Part shown: one piece after another, positions 26,366 through 34,130 of the stretch
How positions within the stretch are numbered: position 1 is the first letter of the stretch
How the letters are laid out: each line of letters begins with the position of its first letter
Assembly: GCA_905480575.1 (NCBI GenBank)
Contig: CAJQQZ010000031.1
Span: 16,859 to 80,858 of the forward strand
DNA: 64,000 nucleotides
DNA from: an uncultured Alphaproteobacteria bacterium
GTDB lineage: Bacteria; Pseudomonadota; Alphaproteobacteria; UBA7985; CAJQQZ01
Direction of reading: 5' to 3'
Made by a program: the position numbers and the translations under genes
The notes under the pieces: model-generated
Seen by the model: the letters and a program-made list of their open reading frames with translations, nothing else
What the model was told of the DNA's origin: nothing
Databases searched by the model: none

Positions 26366-27220
26366 TTAGAGCCCGAAACGCGAATAAGCAGCTTTCTCTT
26401 CTATAGACTCCACGGCAGCATTTACCAAGCGGTTCTGAAAGTGGTCCAAGCCCAAAAATCGGAAGGGAGAGCGGGATGGCGCCTGAATAAGCTTCATTTT
26501 GGTCTCTTTGCCAAACTTTCTGCGCAACGTGGACCGGATGTCGCCAACGCCGTCTACCAAGCCTAAATCGACTGCCTTTTGACCAATCCAAACGTCGCCA
26601 TTCATTAGATCGATCTCGTCATCTTCGATGAGGCGTTTGCCACGTCGCTCATGCACCATGTCTTTGAAAATGGTGTGAATGTCTTGTTGCAGACCCTCAA
26701 GCCAGCGGACATCATCCTTCTTTTCTGGGCTGAAAGGATCCAGTTTGAGCTTGTTTGTACCAGCCGTGTAAACGCGACGTTCAACGCCGTAACGTTCGAT
26801 CAGTTCGTTGTAACCAAAGCCGGCGGAGATCACACCGATAGAGCCAATGATTGAAGAAGGGTCCACGTAAATCTCGTCAGCGGCGATTGCTAGCATGTAG
26901 CCACCTGAGGCAGCAACGTCTTCTACGAATGCAAAAACGGGCTTTTCATTTTCTTCTGCCAGCTGCCGGATGCGGCGCATGATCAAATTGGACTGGGCTG
27001 GACTGCCTCCTGGCGAATTAATCACAAGAGCGACGGCAGCAGCTTCCTTGAATTTGAACGCTTTTTCAATCTGACCGACGGTCGAAGCCAGAGACAATGA
27101 TTGACTAAACTTACCACCACGACCGATCGGGCCGTGTAGGTTTAGGACAGGGACTAAGGGAGAAGTTTTGCCAAGTCTTCCTGGCAGAAAACGGCGCCAA
27201 CCAGATTTCTTTTTTTGCAC
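26366..27220 (-). CDS. S49-family serine peptidase (SppA/SohB-like)
   Basis: 284 residues from a GTG at 27220. The catalytic Ser is in D-V-A-A-S-G-G-Y-M-L-A and the general-base Lys in A-G-T-N-K-L-K-L-D-P, the Ser-Lys dyad of the S49 family. N-I-x-S-P-G-G-S-type (V-I-N-S-P-G-G-S-P) and G-S-I-G-V-I segments also match. It is the short, one-domain form. A clear membrane anchor is absent in the predicted N terminus, so location is uncertain; most relatives cut signal peptides or membrane-protein fragments. Confidence 0.88.
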   Translation of the reverse strand: MQKKKSGWRRFLPGRLGKTSPLVPVLNLHGPIGRGGKFSQSLSLASTVGQIEKAFKFKEAAAVALVINSPGGSPAQSNLIMRRIRQLAEENEKPVFAFVEDVAASGGYMLAIAADEIYVDPSSIIGSIGVISAGFGYNELIERYGVERRVYTAGTNKLKLDPFSPEKKDDVRWLEGLQQDIHTIFKDMVHERRGKRLIEDDEIDLMNGDVWIGQKAVDLGLVDGVGDIRSTLRRKFGKETKMKLIQAPSRSPFRFLGLDHFQNRLVNAAVESIEEKAAYSRFGL

Positions 27221-27358
27221 TTTAAAGAATGCTTTCGCTTATCAATTGAGATGTTAAGCGATTAGATAGGGTGCTTGAGCAGAATTGCCAATCAAATTAG
27301 CCTGCTTTGCATCCGATTTGTTGTGGAGGCACAAGAAAACCAGCTTTGATAACCTCGA

Positions 27359-27661
27359 TTACTGATTGGGTTGGAAAAGAACCGCGAGTGATTCCATGAT
27401 TTGCGAACCGTACTCAGGATCAATGGAATAGTAAACTTGCTGAGCTTCTCGTTCGTTCTTTACTAAGCGTTGTTGTTTGAGAATTTTCAGATGTTGAGAG
27501 AGTGCAGATTGACCAAGCCCCACTTCTTTGGCGATGGAACCGACAGATTTAGCGTCATTGCCGAGGGCAACGAGAATTTCTAACCGTTTTTTATTGGCAA
27601 GTGCGCTAAGAACGGGGGCGGCCCTGTTGGGGCAGAGAGAGGAGGAGTTTACTTGGCTCAT
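27359..27661 (-). CDS. ArsR-family winged-helix repressor
   Basis: 100 residues: A-L-A-N-K-K-R-L-E-I-L-V-A-L, then the HTH S-I-A-K-E-V-G-L-G-Q-S-A-L-S-Q-H-L-K-I-L-K-Q-Q-R-L-V, and a wing R-E-A-Q-Q-V-Y-Y-S-I. Only one Cys is present (Cys10, before the HTH), so neither the arsenite ELCVCDL site nor the two-Cys sulfide-responsive pattern of BigR/SqrR is there. It is divergent from the TusA-like gene across an AT-rich 125-bp gap, so it may control that gene and itself. The signal is unknown. Confidence 0.87.
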   Translation of the reverse strand: MSQVNSSSLCPNRAAPVLSALANKKRLEILVALGNDAKSVGSIAKEVGLGQSALSQHLKILKQQRLVKNEREAQQVYYSIDPEYGSQIMESLAVLFQPNQ

Positions 27662-27786
27662 GATTTAGATGTCCCTACTATAAAAAACAATTAAAACAAA
27701 TTTTAAATAAAATAAAGAAAATTTTTCAGAACTATGCAGCTGGTTTTGTTGGTGCAAATTTCTTACAAGCCCAAAAGGAGCACACA

Positions 27787-28017
27787 ATGTCAGAAACCCT
27801 CTTGGACGTAACGGGGCACAAATGCCCTCTGCCAGTCCTGAAAGCGAAAAAAGCGCTCAGGCCATTGGAAGCAGGAACTTTGCTAAAGGTTCTTGTTACT
27901 GATCCGTCGGCACCGAAGGATTTTCGCGCATTTTGTGAAACGGCGGGACATCGTTTTGTGAGCGAAACACAAGAAGAGAAAATGACCACCTTGATCATTG
28001 AGAAGGGACCGCGATAG
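27787..28017 (+). CDS. TusA-family sulfur carrier protein
   Basis: 76 residues with a strong AAAAGGAG ribosome site. The motif K-C-P-L-P-V-L-K-A-K-K-A-L carries the single active Cys of TusA-like sulfurtransferases, followed by D-P-S-A-P-K-D-F and a C-terminal strand. Related proteins pass persulfide sulfur to tRNA thiolation, molybdenum cofactor or sulfur oxidation systems. A second Cys (F-C-E-T-A-G-H) is in the usual variable place. Its stop overlaps the GTG start of the deacetylase-like gene by one base. Confidence 0.85.
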   Translation: MSETLLDVTGHKCPLPVLKAKKALRPLEAGTLLKVLVTDPSAPKDFRAFCETAGHRFVSETQEEKMTTLIIEKGPR

Positions 28018-28940
28018 TGGCGACATTCGTTTTTAGTCATGAGGCTTGCCTGCGGCACGAAAATGGAGCTGGGCATCCGGAGAGACCAGACCGACTTCGC
28101 GCTATCGAAGCGGTCCTTGTTGATCCATTGTTTGTCGGGCTTGTTAGAAAAGAAGCGCCAAGGGCCGAAGAACTAGACTTCGAAATGGTTCACCCTAAGG
28201 ACTATATCGAGCGCGTTTTTGAGGCGATTCCATCTGAAGGCTATCGCTCTATGGATGGTGATACATCGGTTAATCCACACAGCGGTGAGGCCGCACGGCG
28301 CGCCGCTGGTGCCGCTATCGCTGCAGTGGATGCTGTGATGATGGGGCAAGCCGACAATGCCTTTTGCGCAACCAGACCACCGGGCCACCACGCCGAAACA
28401 GCGACGGCTATGGGGTTTTGTCTGTTCGGCAATGTGGTGATCGCCGCGCAACACGCTCGTCGAAAACATGGTCTCAAGAAAATAGCGATTGTTGACTTCG
28501 ATGTTCACCATGGCAATGGAACACAGGATCTTGTTTGGAATGATCCCGATACTTTGTTTGTATCGAGTCATGAGATGCCACTTTATCCTGGTAGCGGTGC
28601 CAGAGCCGAAACAGGTGTTGGAAATATTGTAAACCTACCTCTTCGTTCAGGAACTGGTTCCGAAAGTTTTCGGGAAATTTGGGCAGAAGAAGGTTTACCA
28701 GCAATTGAGAATTTTGCACCAGAGTTAATAATTATCTCTGCGGGTTTCGATGCTCATGAGAGAGATCCTTTGGCCTCGCTCAATTTGGATGCAGAAGATT
28801 TTGCCTGGATCACCCTTGAAATTAAAGCAAAGGCTGCTGAGCTATGCGGCGGTAGGATTGTTTCTTGCCTCGAAGGCGGCTATGACTTGCAGGGCTTAGC
28901 GGAGTCAGTTTCCGCACATCTGCAAGCCTTAATGAGATAA
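28017..28940 (+). CDS. Histone-deacetylase superfamily hydrolase
   Basis: 307 residues from a GTG overlapping the tusA-like stop. Zinc-hydrolase motifs in order: G-H-P-E-R-P-D-R near the N terminus, R-P-P-G-H-H-A-E (His pair), D-F-D-V-H-H-G-N-G-T-Q (zinc Asp and His), S-A-G-F-D-A-H-x-x-D-P-L (second zinc Asp) and E-G-G-Y-D-L near the end. Bacterial members act on acetylated small amines or lysines. It precedes xseB by 2 nt in the isoprenoid operon, a common arrangement in alphaproteobacteria with unknown reason. Confidence 0.92.
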   Translation: MATFVFSHEACLRHENGAGHPERPDRLRAIEAVLVDPLFVGLVRKEAPRAEELDFEMVHPKDYIERVFEAIPSEGYRSMDGDTSVNPHSGEAARRAAGAAIAAVDAVMMGQADNAFCATRPPGHHAETATAMGFCLFGNVVIAAQHARRKHGLKKIAIVDFDVHHGNGTQDLVWNDPDTLFVSSHEMPLYPGSGARAETGVGNIVNLPLRSGTGSESFREIWAEEGLPAIENFAPELIIISAGFDAHERDPLASLNLDAEDFAWITLEIKAKAAELCGGRIVSCLEGGYDLQGLAESVSAHLQALMR

Positions 28941-28942
28941 AA

Positions 28943-29194
28943 ATGGCTGAAAAAGAAATACCTGAAGAAATCAAAGCGCTCAGTTTTGAGCAAGCTCTGG
29001 AACAGTTAAAAGGCATCGTTTCAACACTGGAACGTGGCGAAAGTGGTCTTGATGAGTCTATCTCTCTGTACGAGAAAGGTTCGATGTTGAAGTCCCACTG
29101 TGAACGCCGTTTGAAAGATGCCAAAATGAAAGTGGAGCAGATTTCTCTTTCAGAAGATGGCCACTTGAGCAGCCAGCCGTTTGACAGTGACTAG
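28943..29194 (+). CDS. xseB: Exodeoxyribonuclease VII small subunit
   Basis: 83 residues. The two-helix core is S-F-E-Q-A-L-E-Q-L-K-G-I-V-S-T-L-E-R-G-E, then L-D-E-S-I-S-L-Y-E-K-G, then C-E-R-R-L-K-D-A, all characteristic of XseB. It forms exonuclease VII with XseA, not encoded here. Its final codons overlap the start of ispA. Confidence 0.95.
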   Translation: MAEKEIPEEIKALSFEQALEQLKGIVSTLERGESGLDESISLYEKGSMLKSHCERRLKDAKMKVEQISLSEDGHLSSQPFDSD

Positions 29195-30107
29195 TAGTCG
29201 CCCCAACTATTCTGCCTCAGATTTCCAAGATGAGTTGGCCTTAATAGCCAGCTCTATCGAAGAATCCCTGGGTAACATGCTGGCTTGCCAGAACCCTGGC
29301 GAGCGCGAAAATCAAGCCATGGAAGCCATGCGGTTGGGAGCTCTGGCAGGCGGTAAACGTTTGAGGCCTGCTTTGACGATTGGTTCGGCGAAGCTTTTTG
29401 GGCTGGAACTAAGCCAAGTACTGCCTACAGCTTCAGCTATCGAAATGCTGCACTCTTATTCACTGGTTCACGATGATTTACCTGCGATGGATGATTCGCC
29501 TTTGAGGCGAGGAAAACCAACGGTCCACGTTGTCTATGATGAAGCAACAGCAGTTTTGGCTGGCGATGGATTGCTGACCAAAGCATTCGAATTCTTGGCT
29601 GGTGAAAATGTCCATCCAGACCCTCTTGTTCGCTGTCGGCTTATTGCTGGATTAGCACGAGCAGCGGGAGAAGCGGGAATGGTCGGCGGACAAATGCTTG
29701 ACATGATTGCCGAACAGACGCCCCTGACAGAAGAAGAAGTGATCCGTCTTCAGCAAAAGAAGACTGGAGCCTTAATCGCATTCTCCTGTGAGGCTGGTGG
29801 TATTTGCGCGGAAGCACATGATAAAGAAATGGCAACTTTATCCTTGTATGGACGTAATATCGGATTGGCTTTTCAGATAGTCGACGATCTTTTGGACTTA
29901 GAAAGCTCAGCCGAGACGCTGGGCAAACCGGCAGGGCGCGACAAAGTCGCGGGCAAATTGACGCTGATAGACGCGTACGGCCTTGACGAGGCCCGCGCTA
30001 AGGCACAGATGCTGGTCAACGAAGCACAGGACGCGATCACATGGGCGGGAGAAAAGGCTGGTTTTTTGCACCGCCTTGCCGAATTTGTGTTACATCGTTC
30101 CTATTAA
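29181..30107 (+). CDS. ispA: Polyprenyl (farnesyl/geranyl) diphosphate synthase
   Basis: 308 residues from a TTG at 29181 or, equally possible, 306 from a GTG at 29187; both overlap the xseB stop. First Asp-rich motif D-D-L-P-A-M-D-D, with G-K-R-L-R-P before it; second Asp-rich motif Q-I-V-D-D-L-L-D. It condenses IPP with DMAPP/GPP to make farnesyl diphosphate, the precursor of undecaprenyl and quinone chains. It sits directly before dxs, which supplies the same pathway. Confidence 0.95.
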   Translation: MTVTSSRPNYSASDFQDELALIASSIEESLGNMLACQNPGERENQAMEAMRLGALAGGKRLRPALTIGSAKLFGLELSQVLPTASAIEMLHSYSLVHDDLPAMDDSPLRRGKPTVHVVYDEATAVLAGDGLLTKAFEFLAGENVHPDPLVRCRLIAGLARAAGEAGMVGGQMLDMIAEQTPLTEEEVIRLQQKKTGALIAFSCEAGGICAEAHDKEMATLSLYGRNIGLAFQIVDDLLDLESSAETLGKPAGRDKVAGKLTLIDAYGLDEARAKAQMLVNEAQDAITWAGEKAGFLHRLAEFVLHRSY

Positions 30108-30140
30108 ATCAGCCTAGCTGCAAACCTAACGGATCAGACC

Positions 30141-32060
30141 GTGCCCAGACCTGAAACACCTCTACTGGATCAAGTAAATATACCTGCCGATCTTCGTGAG
30201 TTAAACGAAGATCAGCTCAGCCAGGTAGCTGATGAATTGCGGCAAGAAACGATCGATGCTGTTTCTGAAACTGGTGGGCATTTGGGTGCTGGCTTGGGTG
30301 TTGTGGAATTGACGGTCGCCCTCCATCACGTTTTTGATACCCCTGATGATCGTTTGATTTGGGATGTCGGCCATCAATCCTATCCGCACAAAATTCTCAC
30401 TGGTCGTAGAGATCGCATAAGAACGCTGCGCCAAGGTGGCGGACTTTCTGGTTTTGTGAAGCGCGACGAGAGTGAGTACGATCCTTTTGGAACAGCCCAT
30501 TCGTCGACCTCTATTTCAGCCGGCCTGGGTATGGCCGTTGGCGCAAGACTCGATGGGCGGAAATCCAATGCCATAGCCGTTATCGGTGATGGTGCGATGT
30601 CTGCGGGGATGGCATACGAGGCCATGAACAATGCTGGTGCCGAAGATGCCCGGCTTATTGTTATTCTCAACGACAACGACATGTCGATCGCGCCTCCTGT
30701 CGGCGCGATGAGCGGATACCTCTCACGCCTTATTTCTTCGGGAACTTATCAAAGCCTGAGGAACACAGCCAAAGCAGTTGCCAAGCATCTACCAAAACCA
30801 CTGGAAATTGGCGCAAAACGCTGGGAAGAATTCGCCCGTGGCATGGTGACAGGTGGAACACTTTTCGAGGAATTGGGGTTCTTCTACGTTGGACCTATCG
30901 ACGGCCATAACCTCAATCATTTGCTCCCTGTTCTCAAAAACGTAAGGGACGCCGAAGAGTCCGGGCCCTTTTTGGTCCATGTTGTTACCCAAAAGGGTAA
31001 GGGGTACGAGCCTGCGGAAAATTCTGCGGACAAATACCACGGTGTTTCACGGTTCAATGTCATCACGGGCAAACAGGATAAGCCTGTTTCGAACGCCCCG
31101 AGCTACACCGCTGTCTTTGGTGAGACCCTGACAAAGCTTGCTGATGAAGATGACAAAATTGTTGCGATCACGGCTGCTATGCCTTCTGGCACCGGACTGA
31201 ATATCTTCGAGAAATCACACCCGGAACGCACATTTGACGTCGCGATTGCTGAGCAGCATGCTGTAACCTTCGCTGCTGGCTTAGCGTGCGAAGGCTTCAA
31301 GCCCTTCACTACGATCTACTCAACGTTCTTGCAGAGAGGTTACGACCAAGTCGTTCATGACGTGGCCCTCCAAAACTTGCCTGTTCGCTTTGCGATTGAC
31401 CGCGCTGGGTTTGTCGGTGCCGATGGGCAAACGCATCATGGGTCCTATGATTTGGCTTACCTCGGTTGTTTGCCGAACTTTGTGATTATGGCACCGGCTG
31501 ATGAGGCTGAGCTTGTCCATATGATAACGACCTCTGCGGCCATTAATGATCGACCTTCGGCCGTTCGCTATCCAAGAGGCGAAGGTGTGGGTGTAGAAAT
31601 GCCTATGCGCGGTGAAGTTTTGCCGATTGGCAAAGGACGCGTGATTAAGCAAGGCTCAAAAGTAGCCATTTTGTCTTTGGGCACTAGGTTGGAAGACTCC
31701 CTCAAAGCGGCAGAAATGTTAGAGGCAAAAGGATTGTCGACGACAGTCGCAGATGCACGGTTCATGAAGCCGCTTGATCAAGATTTGATTAAGAAATTGG
31801 CTGATGATCATGAGGTTTTTCTGACCGTTGAAGAGGGGTCGATTGGTGGCTTTGGCTCTCATGTCCTGGAAGCTTTGTCAGACATGGGCTGTTTAGACAA
31901 AGGGCTGAAGGTTCGGACTTTGTCGATGCCAGATGCCTTTGTTGATCAGGACAAACCTGCGCTTCAGAATGAAAAAGCCGGACTGGACGCTCTGTCCATT
32001 GCAAAGAAAGCAATGACAGCTCTTGGATTCGAAGAGAGCGACATTGCTGCTTTAGCCTGA
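30141..32060 (+). CDS. dxs: 1-deoxy-D-xylulose-5-phosphate synthase
   Basis: 639 residues from a GTG at 30141. Thiamine-diphosphate motif [17 protein letters not shown], N-terminal [26 protein letters not shown], and in the pyrimidine domain [12 protein letters not shown]. It is the first committed enzyme of the MEP pathway (pyruvate plus glyceraldehyde 3-phosphate). The stop and the start of tlyA overlap (TGATG). Confidence 0.97.
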   Translation: MPRPETPLLDQVNIPADLRELNEDQLSQVADELRQETIDAVSETGGHLGAGLGVVELTVALHHVFDTPDDRLIWDVGHQSYPHKILTGRRDRIRTLRQGGGLSGFVKRDESEYDPFGTAHSSTSISAGLGMAVGARLDGRKSNAIAVIGDGAMSAGMAYEAMNNAGAEDARLIVILNDNDMSIAPPVGAMSGYLSRLISSGTYQSLRNTAKAVAKHLPKPLEIGAKRWEEFARGMVTGGTLFEELGFFYVGPIDGHNLNHLLPVLKNVRDAEESGPFLVHVVTQKGKGYEPAENSADKYHGVSRFNVITGKQDKPVSNAPSYTAVFGETLTKLADEDDKIVAITAAMPSGTGLNIFEKSHPERTFDVAIAEQHAVTFAAGLACEGFKPFTTIYSTFLQRGYDQVVHDVALQNLPVRFAIDRAGFVGADGQTHHGSYDLAYLGCLPNFVIMAPADEAELVHMITTSAAINDRPSAVRYPRGEGVGVEMPMRGEVLPIGKGRVIKQGSKVAILSLGTRLEDSLKAAEMLEAKGLSTTVADARFMKPLDQDLIKKLADDHEVFLTVEEGSIGGFGSHVLEALSDMGCLDKGLKVRTLSMPDAFVDQDKPALQNEKAGLDALSIAKKAMTALGFEESDIAALA

Positions 32061-32806
32061 TGGCCTCCACGAGAGTAAGGATTGACAAAGCCCTTGCCGA
32101 CGCGGGGTTGGTGCAAAGCCGATCCCGCGCTAGAGACTTAATTCTCAATGGTAAGGTCTCAATCGACGGTGTGACGGTTCCCAAAGCGGATTTCAGAATT
32201 CACCTGGAACAATTGGATTTGATCCAAATCGATGATCATGGCTGGGTTTCACGAGCAGCATTGAAACTCGTTCATGCGCTGGATCATTTTTCTGTCGATC
32301 CCGCAGGGAAGAATTGCTTGGATCTTGGCGCGTCGACCGGCGGCTTTGTCGAGGTTCTTTTAGAACGTGACGCGGCCTCAGTGACGGCTGTTGATGTCGG
32401 TCAAGGGCAAATGGTCGAAAAGATACGTTCTGACCCAAGGGTCAAGAATTACGAAAACCTCAATGTTAAAGATTTGAGCAACTCGCCAGTTGAGGGGCCG
32501 TTCAATCTAATCACGTCCGATCTGTCTTTCATATCCTTGAAGAAAGCCTTACCAGCAGCGCTTGTGTTGGCCGCGGACAACGCTGTTTTCCTCGGTCTCA
32601 TAAAACCTCAATTCGAAGTTGGAAAAGGCAGATTAGGCAAGGGTGGCTTGGTGCTGGCTGAAATGTTGCATCAGGAAGTTTGCCAGGACATCAAACAGTG
32701 GTTAGAAGCCCAACCAGGTTGGTCAGTGTCTGGCCTCACGTCGAGCCCCATCGTTGGGGGCGATGGTAACAAAGAGTTTTTGATAGCAGGGCGATATGAG
32801 GCGTAA
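32060..32806 (+). CDS. tlyA: TlyA-type rRNA 2'-O-methyltransferase
   Basis: 248 residues. An S4 RNA-binding domain (~5-65: I-D-K-A-L-A-D-A-G-L-V-Q-S-R-S-R-A) is followed by an FtsJ-like methyltransferase with L-D-L-G-A-S-T-G-G-F and D-L-S-F-I-S-L. The last part has K-P-Q-F-E-V-G. Family members 2'-O-methylate 16S/23S rRNA cytidines; some are described as haemolysin-related, which is probably indirect. Overlaps dxs by 1 nt and the next gene by 11 nt. Confidence 0.93.
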   Translation: MASTRVRIDKALADAGLVQSRSRARDLILNGKVSIDGVTVPKADFRIHLEQLDLIQIDDHGWVSRAALKLVHALDHFSVDPAGKNCLDLGASTGGFVEVLLERDAASVTAVDVGQGQMVEKIRSDPRVKNYENLNVKDLSNSPVEGPFNLITSDLSFISLKKALPAALVLAADNAVFLGLIKPQFEVGKGRLGKGGLVLAEMLHQEVCQDIKQWLEAQPGWSVSGLTSSPIVGGDGNKEFLIAGRYEA

Positions 32807-34094
32807 ACCTAGAAAAGCTGGTGGATTTCAGTTTGAAACGACCATCGAAGAAGTTGGCGGCCTTGGTGACGGCGTTGCTCATTTGGACGATGGGCGCTTA
32901 GCCTATGTTCCATTGACCGTCGCCGGAGATCGTATCCTGGCCCGATCCCGTGGCGAGCGGTCTGGAACAGTTCAAGGTGAGATTGTTGAATTGTTGGAAG
33001 CAGGCGCGGATCGTCAAGATCCGCCGTGCCCTCATTTTGGCCTGTGTGGCGGGTGCCAGTTGCAGCAAATGAACGAAAAAGCCTACCTTTCTTTCAAGAA
33101 AGCTAGAGTTTTGGAAGCCGTTGCCAAAGCTGGGTTTGAGGCAGAAGTATTCATCGGCTTACAGTCGGTTGAGCCAGCCAGTCGTCGACGGATTACTTTG
33201 ACGGCTGAAAAACACAAGAAGACGGTCAAACTTGGTTTTCGTGGTAAATCGAGCCATGAATTGGTCGACATCAATCAATGCGACGTCATGCATCCGGTTT
33301 TAGCCGCGGCTTTACCAGCCCTGCGAGATCTTGCATCCTTGTTTCTCGGCGGGCAGAAGCAGATCAGTCTTCAAATCAATCTTGTCGACAATGGCTTGGA
33401 TATTCTTGTTGAAAGCCATGAGGAGCCAACACTCAATCAACGTTTGGATGTTGTAGAACTCGCGAAAGCGCATGATTGGGCAAGAATCAGTTGGCTAGGA
33501 AAAGATCGCCAATTCGAGCCTTTGATCATGCTGAGAGAGCCGGTCATTGATTTTTCCGGACATAAGGTGCCGGTGCCATCGGGGTCTTTTCTTCAGCCTT
33601 CGTCCGAAGGAGAACTTAAGCTCAAAATTGCAGTAATCGAGGCGCTCTCTGGTTCTTACCGCTCAATTGCTGATCTTTTTTCCGGGTGCGGAACTTTTGC
33701 TTTTGCTCTAGCTGAAAAAGCCAAAGTGACTGCTTATGAATACAGTGAAGAAGCTTTAAAAGCTCAACAGGTTGCCATTGACGGGGCGCAAATTTCCGGG
33801 CGAATAGTGCCGACGCAAAGAGACTTAGAGCGCAACCCATTGACGGTCCCTGAGCTCAACAAGTTTCATGCCGTTGTCCTCGATCCGCCACGCAAAGGGG
33901 CGAAGCCTCTGGTTGACAATCTAGCTCAATCCACGGTTCGAGAGATTGTCTACGTTTCCTGTAACTCGAGTTCCTGGTCGCGCGATGCAGCAATCCTCAA
34001 GAGTGGTGGTTACGAGTTGAAATCCTTGTCTGCCGTCGACCAATTTACTTGGACGGCGCATGTTGAATTGGTGGCACACTTTAAGAAGGGTTAA
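32796..34094 (+). CDS. RlmD/RumA-type 23S rRNA m5U methyltransferase
   Basis: 432 residues. An N-terminal TRAM-like beta-barrel is followed by the 4Fe-4S Cys set C-P-H-F-G-L-C-G-G-C-Q-L-Q. The methyltransferase domain has A-D-L-F-S-G-C-G-T-F-A, V-V-L-D-P-P-R-K-G-A and the catalytic S-C-N in I-V-Y-V-S-C-N-S. It uses SAM to form m5U in 23S rRNA (or tRNA). RlmD versus other COG2265 members cannot be separated by eye. Last gene of the tusA-like to rRNA-modification operon. Confidence 0.92.
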   Translation: MRRKPRKAGGFQFETTIEEVGGLGDGVAHLDDGRLAYVPLTVAGDRILARSRGERSGTVQGEIVELLEAGADRQDPPCPHFGLCGGCQLQQMNEKAYLSFKKARVLEAVAKAGFEAEVFIGLQSVEPASRRRITLTAEKHKKTVKLGFRGKSSHELVDINQCDVMHPVLAAALPALRDLASLFLGGQKQISLQINLVDNGLDILVESHEEPTLNQRLDVVELAKAHDWARISWLGKDRQFEPLIMLREPVIDFSGHKVPVPSGSFLQPSSEGELKLKIAVIEALSGSYRSIADLFSGCGTFAFALAEKAKVTAYEYSEEALKAQQVAIDGAQISGRIVPTQRDLERNPLTVPELNKFHAVVLDPPRKGAKPLVDNLAQSTVREIVYVSCNSSSWSRDAAILKSGGYELKSLSAVDQFTWTAHVELVAHFKKG

Positions 34095-34130
34095 CGTAGA
34101 CTTAACCAGCCAAACCGAAGGAGCAAAACA

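Noticed and set aside
27359..27661. Sulfide-responsive BigR/SqrR regulator
   Set aside because: Those need two reactive Cys in the core; this protein has a single Cys near the N terminus.
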